DNA of 64,000 bases from contig NC_064541.1 of NCBI RefSeq assembly GCF_023856365.1, positions 18,166,214 through 18,230,213 on the forward strand, in the 5' to 3' direction. Below are positions 1-12,775 of the stretch, piece after piece. Each line of letters begins with the position of its first letter. Position 1 is the first letter of the stretch. Source of the stretch: Brienomyrus brachyistius (Eukaryota > Chordata > Actinopteri > Osteoglossiformes > Mormyridae). The notes beneath the pieces were generated by a model that had not been told where the DNA came from, made no database searches, and worked only from the letters and a program-made list of their open reading frames with translations. A program made the translations under genes and the position numbers.

Positions 1-2115
1 CAGGGATTAATCCTGAGCATCCTGGGAATTAGATACCGAAGAAAGATATTTCTATGGAAAAAGAATAATGAACAATGTATCTGTGATCTATATGCCTTTG
101 GTGTGCTTTTAATCAGAATTCAAGTATGATAGTAACAGTGCCCTGCTTTAGGTCAGTCACACAAGGGTGCCTAGTAACTCATAACTCATCCCCAGTTTTT
201 TTTAGAGCTGCTGATTTAGTCGCATATTTTTGTGAGAACATTTGTTGAACAGGTGGCAAGACATTTTTAATAGAAAATAATATTATAAAATGTCACAGCT
301 TAGTTGCAATGATGTTCTTGCTCAGACGGAGTAAAGGACAAAGGTGTTAACTAGTGAAAGGGCTTCTTTATGATTGATTGCTGCATCTCCTCATAAGCCA
401 GCTAATATTATCGAATACTGCAGAAACCTTCAACAGATTTCCTCACCGGTAAGAGAACCACAAATCGTCTCAATCTCTCTTTTCATTCGTTTGGACGAAC
501 GTCACAAGATTACAGCCTTCATACGCCAATTTTTTTTATGGATTTCCTTGTTTCTCCTTATATACATATAAATGTTCACATTTAAGCAGATACCCAAGCA
601 TGAATTTATGCAAGTGCTGACTACCAGATGTAAGACTTGTTCAGAATCCAAATGCACTCATTTGTTACACTTGTCTGTAGATTTTAATGTTGGCCTGAAA
701 ACCAATAGTGATTTACTTGTTTGTCTGGTCATCCCTGTAGATAACTGGAAGGTCATTTTTGCCTTTAATCTTCTTTCTTTAGTTAAAATTTGTTTCGTGG
801 TGTATTTTTCCTCTTTGCAGGGATGTGTTTATTACGTTAAACCAGGGGAAGTTTGCTGTAGACACTTTGCTGTTTCAGTATGTGCCCTTCTCATCCAGCA
901 TGCGCTGAGTTTAATCTAAAACAATATTTCCATATTATCTCCCGGTGAAACAAGAGGCAGGCACACGTGCATTTAATCAGCGGCAGTCGGAAATTAAATT
1001 CGAGCGGAAATCTTTGCAGAATGTGATGGGGAACTGCGGTAACGGTCGGGACAAGTCCACCGTTTTCTCTTTTACGCTCCGCTAATCAACAGAACGTGTG
1101 AGGAAGAAATAGGACTTTGATGACAGGAAGAGCACAGAAACGGAGCCGTTTGGCCTGAAATCCCGCCAGTCATAAACTGGACAGGAGGTGAGGATGCGGT
1201 CATGGTCAGACTTCTGAACATGGGTTGAACATGAATTTTAAATCCTCTGCAGAAGTCATGGACTGAACAGAGATACGTGCGTCCTTAAAGCTGCCTTTAA
1301 TGCCCCATGTCAGCTGTAAAGTATGGCTTTGGAACCCATCCATCCCTTTGCAAAGAAATATACCCATTTCTTATGTCTTGCCAATGCTAAAGCTAAGGCT
1401 AGCCTTTATGATATCATCACATTTTTAACAGTTGGAATCTTTATTATTAAGAGTTTCCGGGCCATTCCATGCCCCGTTATCTTTCCAGAACAATGCAATC
1501 CTTTGTGGTTCTCATATCACTTTTTAATACTCTTACTTAATTTTGTTATTGTAACATATCAGTTGCACAATTCCAAGCGTATTCCGGGCTCAGAGCCTGG
1601 ATGTTTGTCGTCATGTTTATTTCTTTTGTGTTTAGAGACCTGCACAGTGCCAGGAACAGTTATTCACTGAGTGTGTCCTGGCTTTATTAGGGAGATTTTT
1701 TTGGTAAATTATGGGCTTACCACATTTTGTTCAGAAAATAAAAAATATGACAACCCCGAGAGCCAGTGGACGGCCTTCTGACTGACCTGAGGCAAGTCCA
1801 TCCTTGCAGGGGAAATGGGGCAGAAAAAATTGTCTTTAATTGAGGGAGCAGAGCGGTGGAGGTTGGGATATAATAAGTGAACTATCTTTGTTTTGTGCCT
1901 TAAAGCAGGTGGATGTAATATCAGGCTCATTCGGGGACAACCAGCCGTTGGTTTCAAAGACCTGGAACTTCATCCATATTACTGTGAGTTGAAATGAGTG
2001 TCAGAGACACCCAATGCATATTTCCAGACGTTTACATATAACGTCTTCTCATGATGTGATGTTACGAGGTTAATTTTACTTGTTTTGTCTCCATACTTTT
2101 TCGTATTTATCCAAG
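1..2115 (+). other. CRPPA: CRPPA intron (3' part), no exon seen
   Basis: This stretch precedes the first CRPPA exon I can recognise (2116). I looked on the + strand for the preceding CRPPA exon (the part of the C-terminal domain that ends before the NV/NI motif) and found nothing convincing. Open frames here, such as 572-919 and 1323-1670, show no family signature and no splice structure. The region is unremarkable, AT-leaning, intronic sequence. It ends in a pyrimidine-rich stretch (about 2080-2113) and an AG at 2114-2115, which serve as the splice acceptor. Confidence 0.6.
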
Positions 2116-2208
2116 GCGAATATCGCGTGCTTGGCTGAGATCAGCAGCACAGTGAAGTCGCTCCACGAGGCGGGTCAGACCCTCCTGTATCCCGCTGTCC
2201 TGATCTTG
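2116..2208 (+). CDS. CRPPA: CRPPA (ISPD) exon, third from last
   Basis: CRPPA is the cytosolic CDP-L-ribitol pyrophosphorylase. It joins ribitol-5-phosphate and CTP to make CDP-ribitol, the donor used by FKTN and FKRP on the O-mannosyl glycan of alpha-dystroglycan. This exon encodes 31 residues of its C-terminal domain. The segment TLLYPAVLIL lines up with CILYPVVVVS near the human C terminus, and upstream residues fit the amphipathic KSLHEAGQ helix. The exon is phase 0 at both ends, with acceptor ...ATCCAAG and donor GTAAGT at 2209. Joined to the next exon it reads LIL-VHLSVLP, like human VVS-VHFLDF. The nucleotidyltransferase domain lies outside the window to the left. Identity rests on remembered human sequence, not on an alignment run. 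Confidence 0.85.
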
Positions 2209-3714
2209 GTAAGTTCTTGGCTCCAGTAGGGAGCCAGGCAATTCGGCGGTGACCCTGAGCATCTGCACTTTTTGTCGACTTTCCTTAGCCGCCACCCCCC
2301 TCCCCTTCTTTGTGGCTTAGCCCCCTCTGAGTCTCCTCACCTTGCAGCCTGTGGCGATTCTTGGTATGGCGGTGTAACCATGAGCCAGCGAAGCCTGGGG
2401 AGTTGGGGGTCCCTGCCCGTAATCGAACGGAGAGCAGCGAGCACCCTGCTGTCCTCGGGGGAAGATGGAGCATGTGTGAGCTGGTGTAGCCTCTGCTCAA
2501 TCCCGCTTTCCCACCCTATCATTGAACTTCCTTGTGTGGGTTTTTCAAACACCCAACATCTGGTTACAGAAAAGCCGTAATACTTTAGGAAATGGAACCG
2601 ACTCCCTTTATGATGCTAAATCTCTCATGCATTTTAGCTTTTACCCATGAACTGCTGGCAGTCTCAGCCCTACCTGACTGTTGCTTTGAGGTATGAGGCT
2701 GAATCCTTATTTATTCCTTCTGCCAACACAGGACTCCTATATCATAAGAAACTCTCTCACAGAGAAGCTTCGTTTTCCAGCTTCTTCTCATGTGGAAAGT
2801 CCCCACACAGGTCGCCCCCCCCCCCCCCCCCAGTGAGTCCCTCTTAATCGATCTGGCAGATTATGGCCTGGCTAAGCTGTCGGCATAATCGCGGCCCAGT
2901 CCTCTCCTGGGCGAGGGTCCCCATTGGCGTGGGGACATAGCGGCTGGTCCCTTTGAAGTCACGCTCGGGTCCTCGCCTCGCTGGGGTGGAAGCCTTAGTG
3001 CCGTGTGAAATTGCCCGTGAGCCGCAAGGTTACCCGAAATATACTGGGCTTTATTAAGACGGCTAGGCTGATTTACTCTTGGCCTGAGAAGTTCCCTGGC
3101 ACCTCTCCAGTCCGTGGCACATTGGAAGAAGGTTAGAGGGTGCTCTGAATTACTCACAAAACAGGGCACGTGCGTCCAGCTGGGCTAGCTATAAAAATCT
3201 GAGTGGCATCAGATATTCATCGTAATGTCGGAAACTGAGTATTGAGCTCATCGGGTTCTTTTAATCTATTTCCTCTTTACTTAAGATGGTCTTTTTCAGA
3301 CCAAATATACTTAATTTATAAACCAAGAATTACTGGTTGCTCTTGTTGTGCTGAAATTTGTTTCCATTACGTCTATGTCACTGTTATCTCTGTAGTTTAG
3401 TAAATGAAATTATGGTTATAGCACGTGGGACTTTTTCAGGGGTAAATTTATGGCTTAATGGGGGTTCTTGCACAGTAGTTTGAAAGGTAGCTATACTGTT
3501 CCTCTACACCTGGAAAACTCTTACACGTTTGTTTCCCAGACACTTAAAAGCCTGACTGATTTGTGCTTCGTGCATTTTCTGACGCCAGTCCAGAATATAG
3601 GAGGCCTCTGAGCCCCTCTATGTTTAATGAGACATGGACGATATTTCTTGCTAGCTGTGAAGCCTCCTGCATCTCCAAGGTGTTCCTTAGCCGTACGCCT
3701 TGCTGTTTTGATAG
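2209..3714 (+). other. CRPPA: CRPPA intron
   Basis: Intron between the third-last and second-last CRPPA exons, with donor GTAAGT at 2209 and acceptor TTTTGATAG ending at 3714. It holds a 17-base poly(C) tract at 2815-2831. The overlapping open frames on both strands around 2272-3169 are GC-driven and show no recognisable protein. Confidence 0.7.
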
Positions 3715-3846
3715 GTGCATTTGAGCGTCCTGCCGCATTCCACCCTGACTGAAAGGATGGGACAGTTGGGTGCCATCAGACATCTGGCAATGGAAGCAAA
3801 ACAGAGGAATATTTTACTTTACGCCATCCTGCTTAATCACAATGAG
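3715..3846 (+). CDS. CRPPA: CRPPA (ISPD) exon, second from last
   Basis: This encodes 44 residues of the CRPPA C-terminal domain, phase 0 at both ends. The block MEAKQRNILLYAILLNHNE corresponds to human VKERNILLYGLLISYPQ, which I regard as diagnostic. The preceding VHLSVLP and the TERMGQLGAIRHLA helix match human [25 protein letters not shown] in order and length. The acceptor is TTTTGATAG before 3715. The donor is GTATGC at 3847, followed by a C-rich intron start. There are no stops or frameshifts, so the gene looks intact. It precedes a very long last intron of about 11.6 kb. Confidence 0.92.
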
Positions 3847-4446
3847 GTATGCCCCCCACCCCCACCTTCCCCCACCTCCCACAATTTTGACTTATTCTTG
3901 AGAATCAGAATATTAACGGTATGATAGTTAGCAGTTGTATAAGCGTGTGCGTAAGTAATATGGAAGTAAAATCTGAATCGGGAATGATTCGATAGCTATT
4001 TTGGGTTTATAGCTAGGATCTTAGAGCCAATTCTTAGGGCCTCACTTTTATGTGGCTGGCTGAGAATTGGAACTATTCGTTTATCAGTTCCTTCAAAGTG
4101 TGCTACTTAAAAATGATGGTGGGAGCAGGTAAGATTGGCAGGGATTCCGGAGCTTCTGGCCGGCCCATTGGGCCACGACCGCTCAGTGGGCCTCATAGTT
4201 TTACTCAGCTGATAGCAGCGGTGATTTTCTTGCGGCACGTGTCCCCGTTGCATATCCACGGCCTGCGCTTGGGAATGCTGCATTCACGCAGGTGCCTGCA
4301 GATGTCTCAGCTGGAGGGTCGCCACTGCAAAGCTGAGCCAAACTGATTCACATTTTGACCCTGATGACATTTTTTAATGGTGGCTTTGCTCTAAAAATTA
4401 ACTATTACCAGCAAAGCCAATTTGCTGTTTCTTTCCAAATATACGG

Positions 4447-4477
<31 letters not shown>

Positions 4478-7400
4478 AATATATATATAGCAATGTATAT
4501 AAGTATGCCTAAAATGTATAAATTCTTTTTATTACACTAGTGACATAAAACCTGAGCATATTTGCAGGATGTGTGCCCAGAAGGCAACATGTGGCTTGAA
4601 TTTTTGAGACATCTATTTACGAGAAGGTTATTCTAAGACCTAAGCATGACAAATAGGCCGCGGTATCACTTGTGAGGAGTATGAAGTTATAAATGAATGG
4701 CAAAACTCGCCTCTCGGCCCAGGAATGTCTCCATGGTTTCTTTTGCCATTGCCCTGTCATCTCTGGCAGGGCAAGTACGATTTTAATAGCTTAGCTGAGT
4801 TACAAATAAGGCGATTTTTCACAGGGTTGGAGAGTCACAGACGGGTAATTCTTTTTGATGTCCCCGTGGGCTTCGAGTCTTCCTTGCCGGGGCCCGTGAA
4901 CGAGCGGCATCTCCAGCAGACCCGACTGAAATGGGGCTGTCGGGCAGCAGTTGGGGCTCATTGCTGGGCCTGCATAGCGGTTTCGCTTAACCTGTGCAAG
5001 CAGGGCATAGCTATACTGTTTACCATTTCACTTATTAGGGAAAAAATGGGGGCAGAGGGTTGATGAAGATAAAACACCTTTCGCCGTGATAAAATATAAG
5101 TCGCCCTGAGATAGTGGAATGGCAGATAAAAAAAACTCTGAATAAATCATCCCCTATATGTTTACTGTGATAGAGGTAATTTTCCCCAGATGGTCTAATT
5201 CAAGCTTTTGCAAACTGTTTCCAGTCCTCCCTGTTGTAAGTTTGACCCCAAGCACACTAAGTCTACATTAATATGACTTGTAAACTGAGTGTAGAGGTTC
5301 AGTATTTTAATTTCACTGAGTTGCAGCAGGTATCCGTCTTCTGTACAGTCTGTGACTTGTTGCATCTCTGCATTTTCTTATCTATTTAGTGAATTTCATT
5401 GTGTAAATAGTAACGGCTGCGAGAGCCCTACTGGGCGTCAGTTTTTTCAAGTTCTGCTTTCCATTTAGTTTAGCTACATTTTAAAAAATCTATTAAATTT
5501 TTACGTATTTCTGAGCATTTTCTCAAAGTGTTGATTTTTTCCCCCCATGTAAAAAGCCATGTGGGTTTTTTTTTACAATGAATATAAAAGAGATGAAAAT
5601 TGTATATGCTGAGAATATAACTAGGTTATATTGTGGCATGAAAGGAGATCAGGGGTCTTTATTGCAATAATAACAGAGAGCTGAATGTTAAAAAGAGGAC
5701 ATAGTGTTTGTTTACTGAATGTCTTTATGCTTATTTTTGGTATGATGAAATTGCAGAAGGTTATACTGGAAAATACAGACCAACAAACAGAATAACAAAC
5801 AGATATCGTTGTTAAAAATGAGTAAGCATATTTATGCAAATAAAGCATCAGTGTCACGTTTAATTTCATCTTGTATAATGCGAATGGGGTGATTGAGTTT
5901 GAGGTCAGTCTTCTGTGTATACAAGCTGTCTAAAACAGTCATTTCTGAAGCTGAGATTTAAGCATTATGGGGCAATGCTGGGAAAGCAGCTGTCTGTGCC
6001 TTCATACTGCCACGGTTATCGCAAAGGTCTGGGAAACACATATATGGCGTGTTAATCTTCGTGAAATGTCACAGCTATGGGAGGAGTGGGGCTCTCTCTG
6101 GGACATGTGACAGATTTTGGCTTTCCAGCCTGAGAGGTACGTCACCCTAAAAGTAAAATGTTACATACGTAAAATATGAGGTAATGGAGTGTACACATCT
6201 TAAGTACCCACTATCTTCGTCTTCCTAAAAACTGCTTAAATGTTTTTTTTTTTTATATGACTGGACCCTTTCAGTCATGCATGCAGAATAAAAAGGGAGT
6301 TTTAAATACTTTCATCCCAGCTGTTAGCAATTTTGGAAAATCACATTGGAGAAGTAGGGCGCTTTTTGGACGGGCTGTCTGCCGCTGCGCCGCGTTTCCA
6401 TGCGGCTCTCTTGCTAGCCACGCATAGATGACGCGTTCCTGATTCCATGTCCGACACCCGCGAGGCGAGGGAGGTAATGAGAGTGCTCTCTGTCCACTCG
6501 CTCCAGAGCGCTGGCGGTAAACCGATCCGCTGGGTGTGAAGATGGTGATTTTATCCCCTATCAAAGGTCGCAGTGGTGATAGGAAGTGACATCGGATCCC
6601 TCCTGCACCAGACCTGGCCGGCCTGTCAGTGGCTGAAAGGGTGTTGTCACGGTGATATATGGACGTCCTAATCCCGGCACTGAGAGCCCTGATGTTTACC
6701 CACCCAGCGCTTCCTCCTTGTCAAAAGGCCCCAGACGGCGGCTCCTGAACCTGAGACGAGATTAGTTGCCTTAAAAAAAGAAAAAGGAGAGAATGAGAGA
6801 GGCCATTTTCTCACCTGCCCCGATAGACCAGCGAGTGGCAGACTGAAACAGTACACCAGGGCCATCACCTTTTTTTGGGGAGGGTTAGTGGCTTCTAGAT
6901 TTGCACGCTTTTGGGGGGGGGTTCACTGGGGTATAGACTCCCCTCCCGCCCCAAAAAAACCCCAAAAAAAACCCCCCAAAAAAAAAAAACATAATGCTTT
7001 TGCTACATCTTGGGCTGGGTGGCTGGGCGATTCCTTGTATGTCTCAGGAAAACATTTCTATCTCTGCTTAGCTTCTCTTCAGATTTTCTTGTTAATATAA
7101 CATTCCTCAATTAACAGGGTCACCAGAGCAGAATCCCTGCTGTGGAGCACAGTGAAGCACCTGCTTTTCCAGAATTAACATGCTTTTTTTAACTAACGTC
7201 TGCCCTTCGGAAAATGCGTCATTCCTCTTGACCCATTGTGCTGTCATTTTATAATATGTATTTGTTTGTGTGTCTGTTTGCTGTGCTGTGTGTTTGAGGT
7301 CGTCGTGATCCCAGGTTAAATCCTGAACCAGTTTCATGTACTTATGCTGACACCAGCCTTAACAGGAACTGTACAGCTCGGCGCGTAGAAGGTAAAGCAA

Positions 7401-10400
7401 AGAACAGCTAGCAGTGAGCGCCGAGACCGTATGCTAAATGTGTTCTCAGTTACTCCAGTTGCATCTCCAGTGAGGCTGACACCTTTGGCTGCTATAGTTA
7501 GCGATGGATTTATGTTAAAAGATTTTCGTGTGATTCTCATAATTTATTGGCCTGTCACACAACTAGACCGATTTGTATGCTCTCACATTTTTGTATTTTT
7601 AAAATGTATTTTAATTCCCTATGACTGCATCAGTTATTTTGGTCTCCTTCTGTACTCTGTGCTTTAGGTGAGGTATCAGGAGTTAGACTCGGTCTTTTCA
7701 CCTAGAATGGTGCAGATCTTTTATTGGTATGTATGTGTCTAACAAATCTAAGCCATAACTTTTTTAGTTTTTGGCTTCTATAGTCTCACATTAAATTTTT
7801 TTTATGTGTACTGAGTTATAGGAGGAAGGAATGAAGAAACAGTCAATATATCTATATGCAGTTTATCCATATCATGGCTACATCTCATTTTTGATTTTGC
7901 TTCGACCACCCACTGAATTTGAGTTTAGGATTTCTAAGCCTTTATAATCCTCTGGAAGACACAATGGTCTTGGGATTAGGCCTCAGTCTGCGTTTTATTA
8001 TTAGAAACGTTCACCTTTTGGAATATGGAGATCCTTTCTGCGCTTGCCCGAGACCTTAGCGCGGTTAACGATGGAAACAGGCTCGGCCTGTTAAGCTTCG
8101 TTACACTGGGATCAGTTTAAAGCTCCTGGCGTGCTCAGTCTAGGTGGTGCGTGCTGCCCGGATCGCCCCACTGCCAGCAGGAGACGCTTTGCCCAATATT
8201 TGGGTCTCACTTCTGGCAGGGGAGGGAGTGTGGCAGCCTCAACAGGCCTTGTCCGATAACGCCCCGCTTGAGCGGCCTTGGTCTTCCTAACAGACAGGCA
8301 CGTCCTTGGCTTTTGTTTAGTCTGTGGAATTGTTTTGACAGGGCTGCAAAAAAACCCAGAAAAACAACACTCGCGCAAGCAGTCTTGTGTACTTGGCCGC
8401 GTAGCTATTTTAGAAATCAGATTCGCCGCAGGCGAAAACCAGGTATTCAGGAGAGGATGGGATGCTGAATTTATGGGTTCAAGTCCAGGGCAAGGCACAG
8501 AAAAATACATCCCTGAGCGAAAAGCTGTGTTTAACTTTCAACCTTCTGCCGTTTATTATTTAAAGAAAAGTTCAATGCTAACGCTAATTTAGCTGAGGTT
8601 TCTAATCAAGAAGCTTTCATAGAAATTCGTGGCCCCGTTGTTGCACTGCAGCTTGCAGGGTGTTACTTGTAGCTGTTACTTGTTTATGTATCTGAATCCC
8701 GACAGCGGCTCGAACCAGCAGCAGTTTAAACTGACTGTCTTCCATGGAAAAGCCAGCTACTCTTATTTTTTTGAGGAAGTCGAGTTCGTGGGGGATTGTA
8801 GGTCAGATGTGCAGGGGAAAAAAAAAACTTTGCACCTCAGGCTTTTGCCTATTTGGATAAGCGGCCGGAAACCCTGTAGATACTGTATTTGTCAGGATGC
8901 AAAAGCGGAAACACCGCAGAAGTCACCCTTAAAGCGCTTTTTCATCGTACCTTGACTGGGTTTATGCGGAAAGAATGAGCCCGGAGTCTGTGGCCCAGCG
9001 CAGCCGCGACATCTGAATAGCCGTGTCAGGGAAGGCGAAGCAGCACCTCCCAGACACACAAAAGCTAGTGGGATAAAGCGCATGCAGGGATTATCCACCC
9101 TCAAACAATATACGCTCCTTTCAGATGAAGTGAGGCGCAATGCGAATGACAAGGTAATCAGGAATACAGACTTCCAGGCACCACGGCTCCAGCTAAATGT
9201 TTTTTCCTGAAGAAATAACTTGTCCAAAGAGCTCATCAAAGTATTTGCCTCCCGATTACTTATTACAGGGCTGTGTTTGTGAGGGTCAGTGCTGATGATT
9301 CATTATTTTTTTTTTTCTAGGACAGCGTTGGCCTTCCGTTACTCTCGTATCGCTTTCACTCTGGCCCCCTCTTGTTCGAAGTGACGTTCTTTGTCATCCT
9401 GGAGCACAGGTTCCCCCCCCCCCCCCCCCGCCCCGCTGTTCCACTCTGCCTTCTTTCAAATCCCTCCTGGGTGGGGTTACACCACAGCAAAGTATTCTGG
9501 TGGATTATGCCTCATATCAAGTCTCTGGAGCTGACAGTAATTAGACCCGATATTTTCATGGTTTACCCCCCAGCAACGACTGGCTGAATGAGTGAATAGT
9601 GAGTTGAGGGTTATTGGGGCGGGGGAGGATGGCACAAGGGACCCCCCCATTCCAGTTTTTTGGCATGCGTGGACAGATTGACTGTCAGATTGAGAAACAC
9701 AATACCTTTTAAACAGGACAATTAGATCTCTCAGGGTCCTTCACGGATGAGCTTTCGTCTCGTTAGACCGCGTTTCCTGACATTTGTTCTCATGTTATAG
9801 CTAAATTGGTACACCCTTGAATGTGGTTCATACTATAAGACCATCACATTGACGCTTATAACACCTGGCTGCCCCTTGAGTGTTTCTTGCAGTCCATGTG
9901 ACCAAGTCAATCCACTTGAATTTGGAAACTGTCAGCCAGTAATTACGTTGCTCCCCCTTTGGTGATGTTCAGAATTGACCCGTTTGCTCTAAGAGGAGCT
10001 TGCAAACAATTTGGAAGGGATTAAAATTAATTGTTGTGACAGTAAGAGTAATGGGGGTCATGAAATTAGTGTATAGAGCAGCTGCGCTCTCTGTCCTGTT
10101 TACTCAACCTGCTTAATTCTGAAGGGTCTCTCTAGTGGTCTGGGGTATCTGCTGCTAAATGTGTTCCATCTGGCTGCTTTTCTGGGAACTCGCACTCACC
10201 TGGCTGAAACTCAACACGGGTGAAAAGATGGCCTGGTTGGGGGAGTCGCTGCGTCCCTGCAGCCGAGCACCCGGGAGGCGAAAATGAAACACACTATATC
10301 GTACCCCCCCCCCCCCACCAGCTGAAGTGATTCAGCTACACTCCCCAGGCATACTGTACGTTGAGGGCTTAAGCTCCGCGGTGGTGTCAGTACCTGTTAG

Positions 10401-10613
10401 CCGCCTGCTACTTCGTTTGTCTGAGACTGGGACGCACACAGAGCCATGCAGCAACCTCTGAACCCCCACAGAGATGTGTGGATCGAATTAAAATGCATTT
10501 TTGGAATGATCTGCCCGTGACATTGTGATCCTCCAGCAATTCAATAGATGTTTTTTTTTTTTTTTTTTACCATGGTTTGTGCTCTTGGGTCCCAGCTGGT
10601 TTAGCATGGCGTT

Positions 10614-10717
<104 letters not shown>

Positions 10718-11699
10718 TGAGTGAGCACATACACACACTGCAGTTACGAGGAGCCCCAAGAAAGAGATATTTTTAGATGGAGACTTTACCTCGTGTGCTG
10801 ATTCCATTGTCATGACAACAGTCTGCTTCCCGCAACTCTCGACTTTTGCGACAACAGCTTAATCAGAACCATATTTTCACACACTCTTTATTTATAAAAC
10901 GGCTCGGTCGGGCCAGTTGGCCATCCCATTGAGCGGGAATATGAAAATACATAAGCGCTTTTGAATGGTAGAACACATGTCTTGGTCGCACATTACAGGG
11001 AACAAACAATTTATATGGCTGAAAAAAAAATGATTGGCAGGTTCAGTGTTTATAGGCATAAAAGTAATTAAATGGAAAGTTTGCATAAACTATGAAATAC
11101 TCAATATTTGTTCATTTTTAAATAGCTGCCAATCGGATTTTGTATCCTGGGGGTTGTTGGAATACGGACAAGTGCAGCACAACCAGAGGTGCTTGTGTGA
11201 TTTACAACTAATTCATTAGAACTATGTTGATAGATCGGTAGATGGATGGATGGATGGATGGATGCTTTCTTAATCCCAGAGGAATTCCAAGTTTGAAAGA
11301 TACATCCAGTTTTTGAGAAAATCGTTTTTTTTTTTTTTTTTTTTTTAAAAAAGTGGAAGAATTCACATGACATGCTGCATTGGGATGGACACACACAAGA
11401 CAAGTGTAAGGGAGGAATGAGGTGCAAATGAAAGTGGTTGGAAACATAGCAGGGACTGAGAAGGTTCACCGTCGTCACCTGTAATGCCGCTGTGTGAGAC
11501 TTCAATCAGTTATTGGATCGGTTTTAAAAAAGTCATTTATTAAAGAATATTTTTAATGAAGGTTCCAGTTGGTGTTCTAGCCAAACCTTGTATTTAAATT
11601 TTAAACCTCATATGTTTTTCTCTTAAATTATCCCTTGGAGATTGAGCTTTACGTATTTGTGCATCATAAGTTCGACCTGGAACTACTGAAGTATGATGG

Positions 11700-11875
11700 T
11701 TAACTTAGCTTCTAACGCAGGAGTGTCAGAATTATTTCTTTCCCTGTTCCACCACAAATGATTCAACTCAAGAGCTGTGTGGCAGTTAGCACAAGGAGTT
11801 GAATCAGGTGTGTTAAACGAGGAGAAACCCAAAAATGTGCAGGACTCCGGCCCCCCAGGACCGTACTAAGGGGTG
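11700..11875. mobile_element. Dispersed repeat remnant (short non-autonomous element)
   Basis: The stretch with CCACAAATGATTCAACTCA, GAATCAGGTGTGTTAAA and GGACTCCGGCCCCCCAGGA follows the order of a short non-coding dispersed repeat that I recognise from many fish genomes (CACCTGATTCAACTCA ... GAGTCAGGTGTGTTAGA ... GGCCAGGACTGG). It has inverted-repeat character around TGATTCAA/TTGAATCA. The family name is not certain. It is likely an old copy with no coding capacity. Confidence 0.5.
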
Positions 11876-12609
11876 TTTGTTAACTGCGTGGCACAGTCAG
11901 GTTTGAATGCCAGAACATTTGTTCTCGCTGTCTTCCGTTGTGGTTCCATTCTGAGGGTACACAGAGCCGTGTGTGAACTTTGTTAAACCGCTTCTGCATG
12001 TTTTACTCATCTAGTACAGCTTGGAAAAGGTACTGAGATTTAGTGGAAACTGTCTAATTCCCTTGTTATTACAGCTGACTGGCCAGTAGAGGTAAAAGAG
12101 AATTAAAATCCCAGATTGCTTTTCCGTAAAAATGCTCCATGCACCCATAACAATGGCCCAGGCGAACTCATTAGTATTAATGTTTATGCTCCTTTAGTTC
12201 CCCTTCTTATTGTTGGATTAGTCGGCCATCTTCCGTGTCAATTTGGGTGCCAACTAAACTGTAGCGGTTTAGCAATTCTCTGTTGCATTTTTTCTCGTAT
12301 GTCAAATCATGTCTCCAAGATGTTAGGATCAGTATGCTGAAGATGCATGATTGAATGCACATGTTTGAATGAAGATGGTAGATTCCAGTCCACATCTGAA
12401 AGTCCGGGGAATCCTATAGCAGGATACCGTAATTCGGTAGGGTCTCACCAGTCAGTCCTTCAGACTCTTTTGTTAAAGTATAAATTCCTTTAAAAATGCA
12501 TTGTCTTGAATCTTTCTTATTAAGTCACGAAGATATTCAGGTGAATGTCCATTTTGTTAAATGGTTACAAGTAACTGCTTATGCAGGTGAGGTCATGGTG
12601 ATCTGGAAC

Positions 12610-12775
12610 CCGTCACATAAGGTAGTATGAGGTGCGAGGCCTGTTAAATGCTGGATAGGTCTGAGGTCGTTGGATATTGAGTCAGGCACAGGGTATTCAG
12701 AAGGGCTCACACACATCCATGGCAAATTAGGGTCAACGGTTCACTTGTGCAGAATGTCTTCGTATCGAGGCGAAT
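12610..12775. repeat. Decayed dispersed repeat fragment
   Basis: The segment with AGTCAGGCACAGGGTATTCA, GGGCTCACACACATCCATGG and CAAATTAGGGTCAACGGTTCAC resembles the inner part of the (GATG/CATC)n-ended fish repeat that usually reads CAGGGCACA...CACACACACTCA...GGTCAATTTAGAG. It is heavily mutated and non-coding. The call rests on pattern memory only. Confidence 0.35.

Noticed and set aside
1..2100. Earlier CRPPA exons
   Set aside because: No frame in this stretch gives the expected preceding C-terminal-domain sequence with splice signals.
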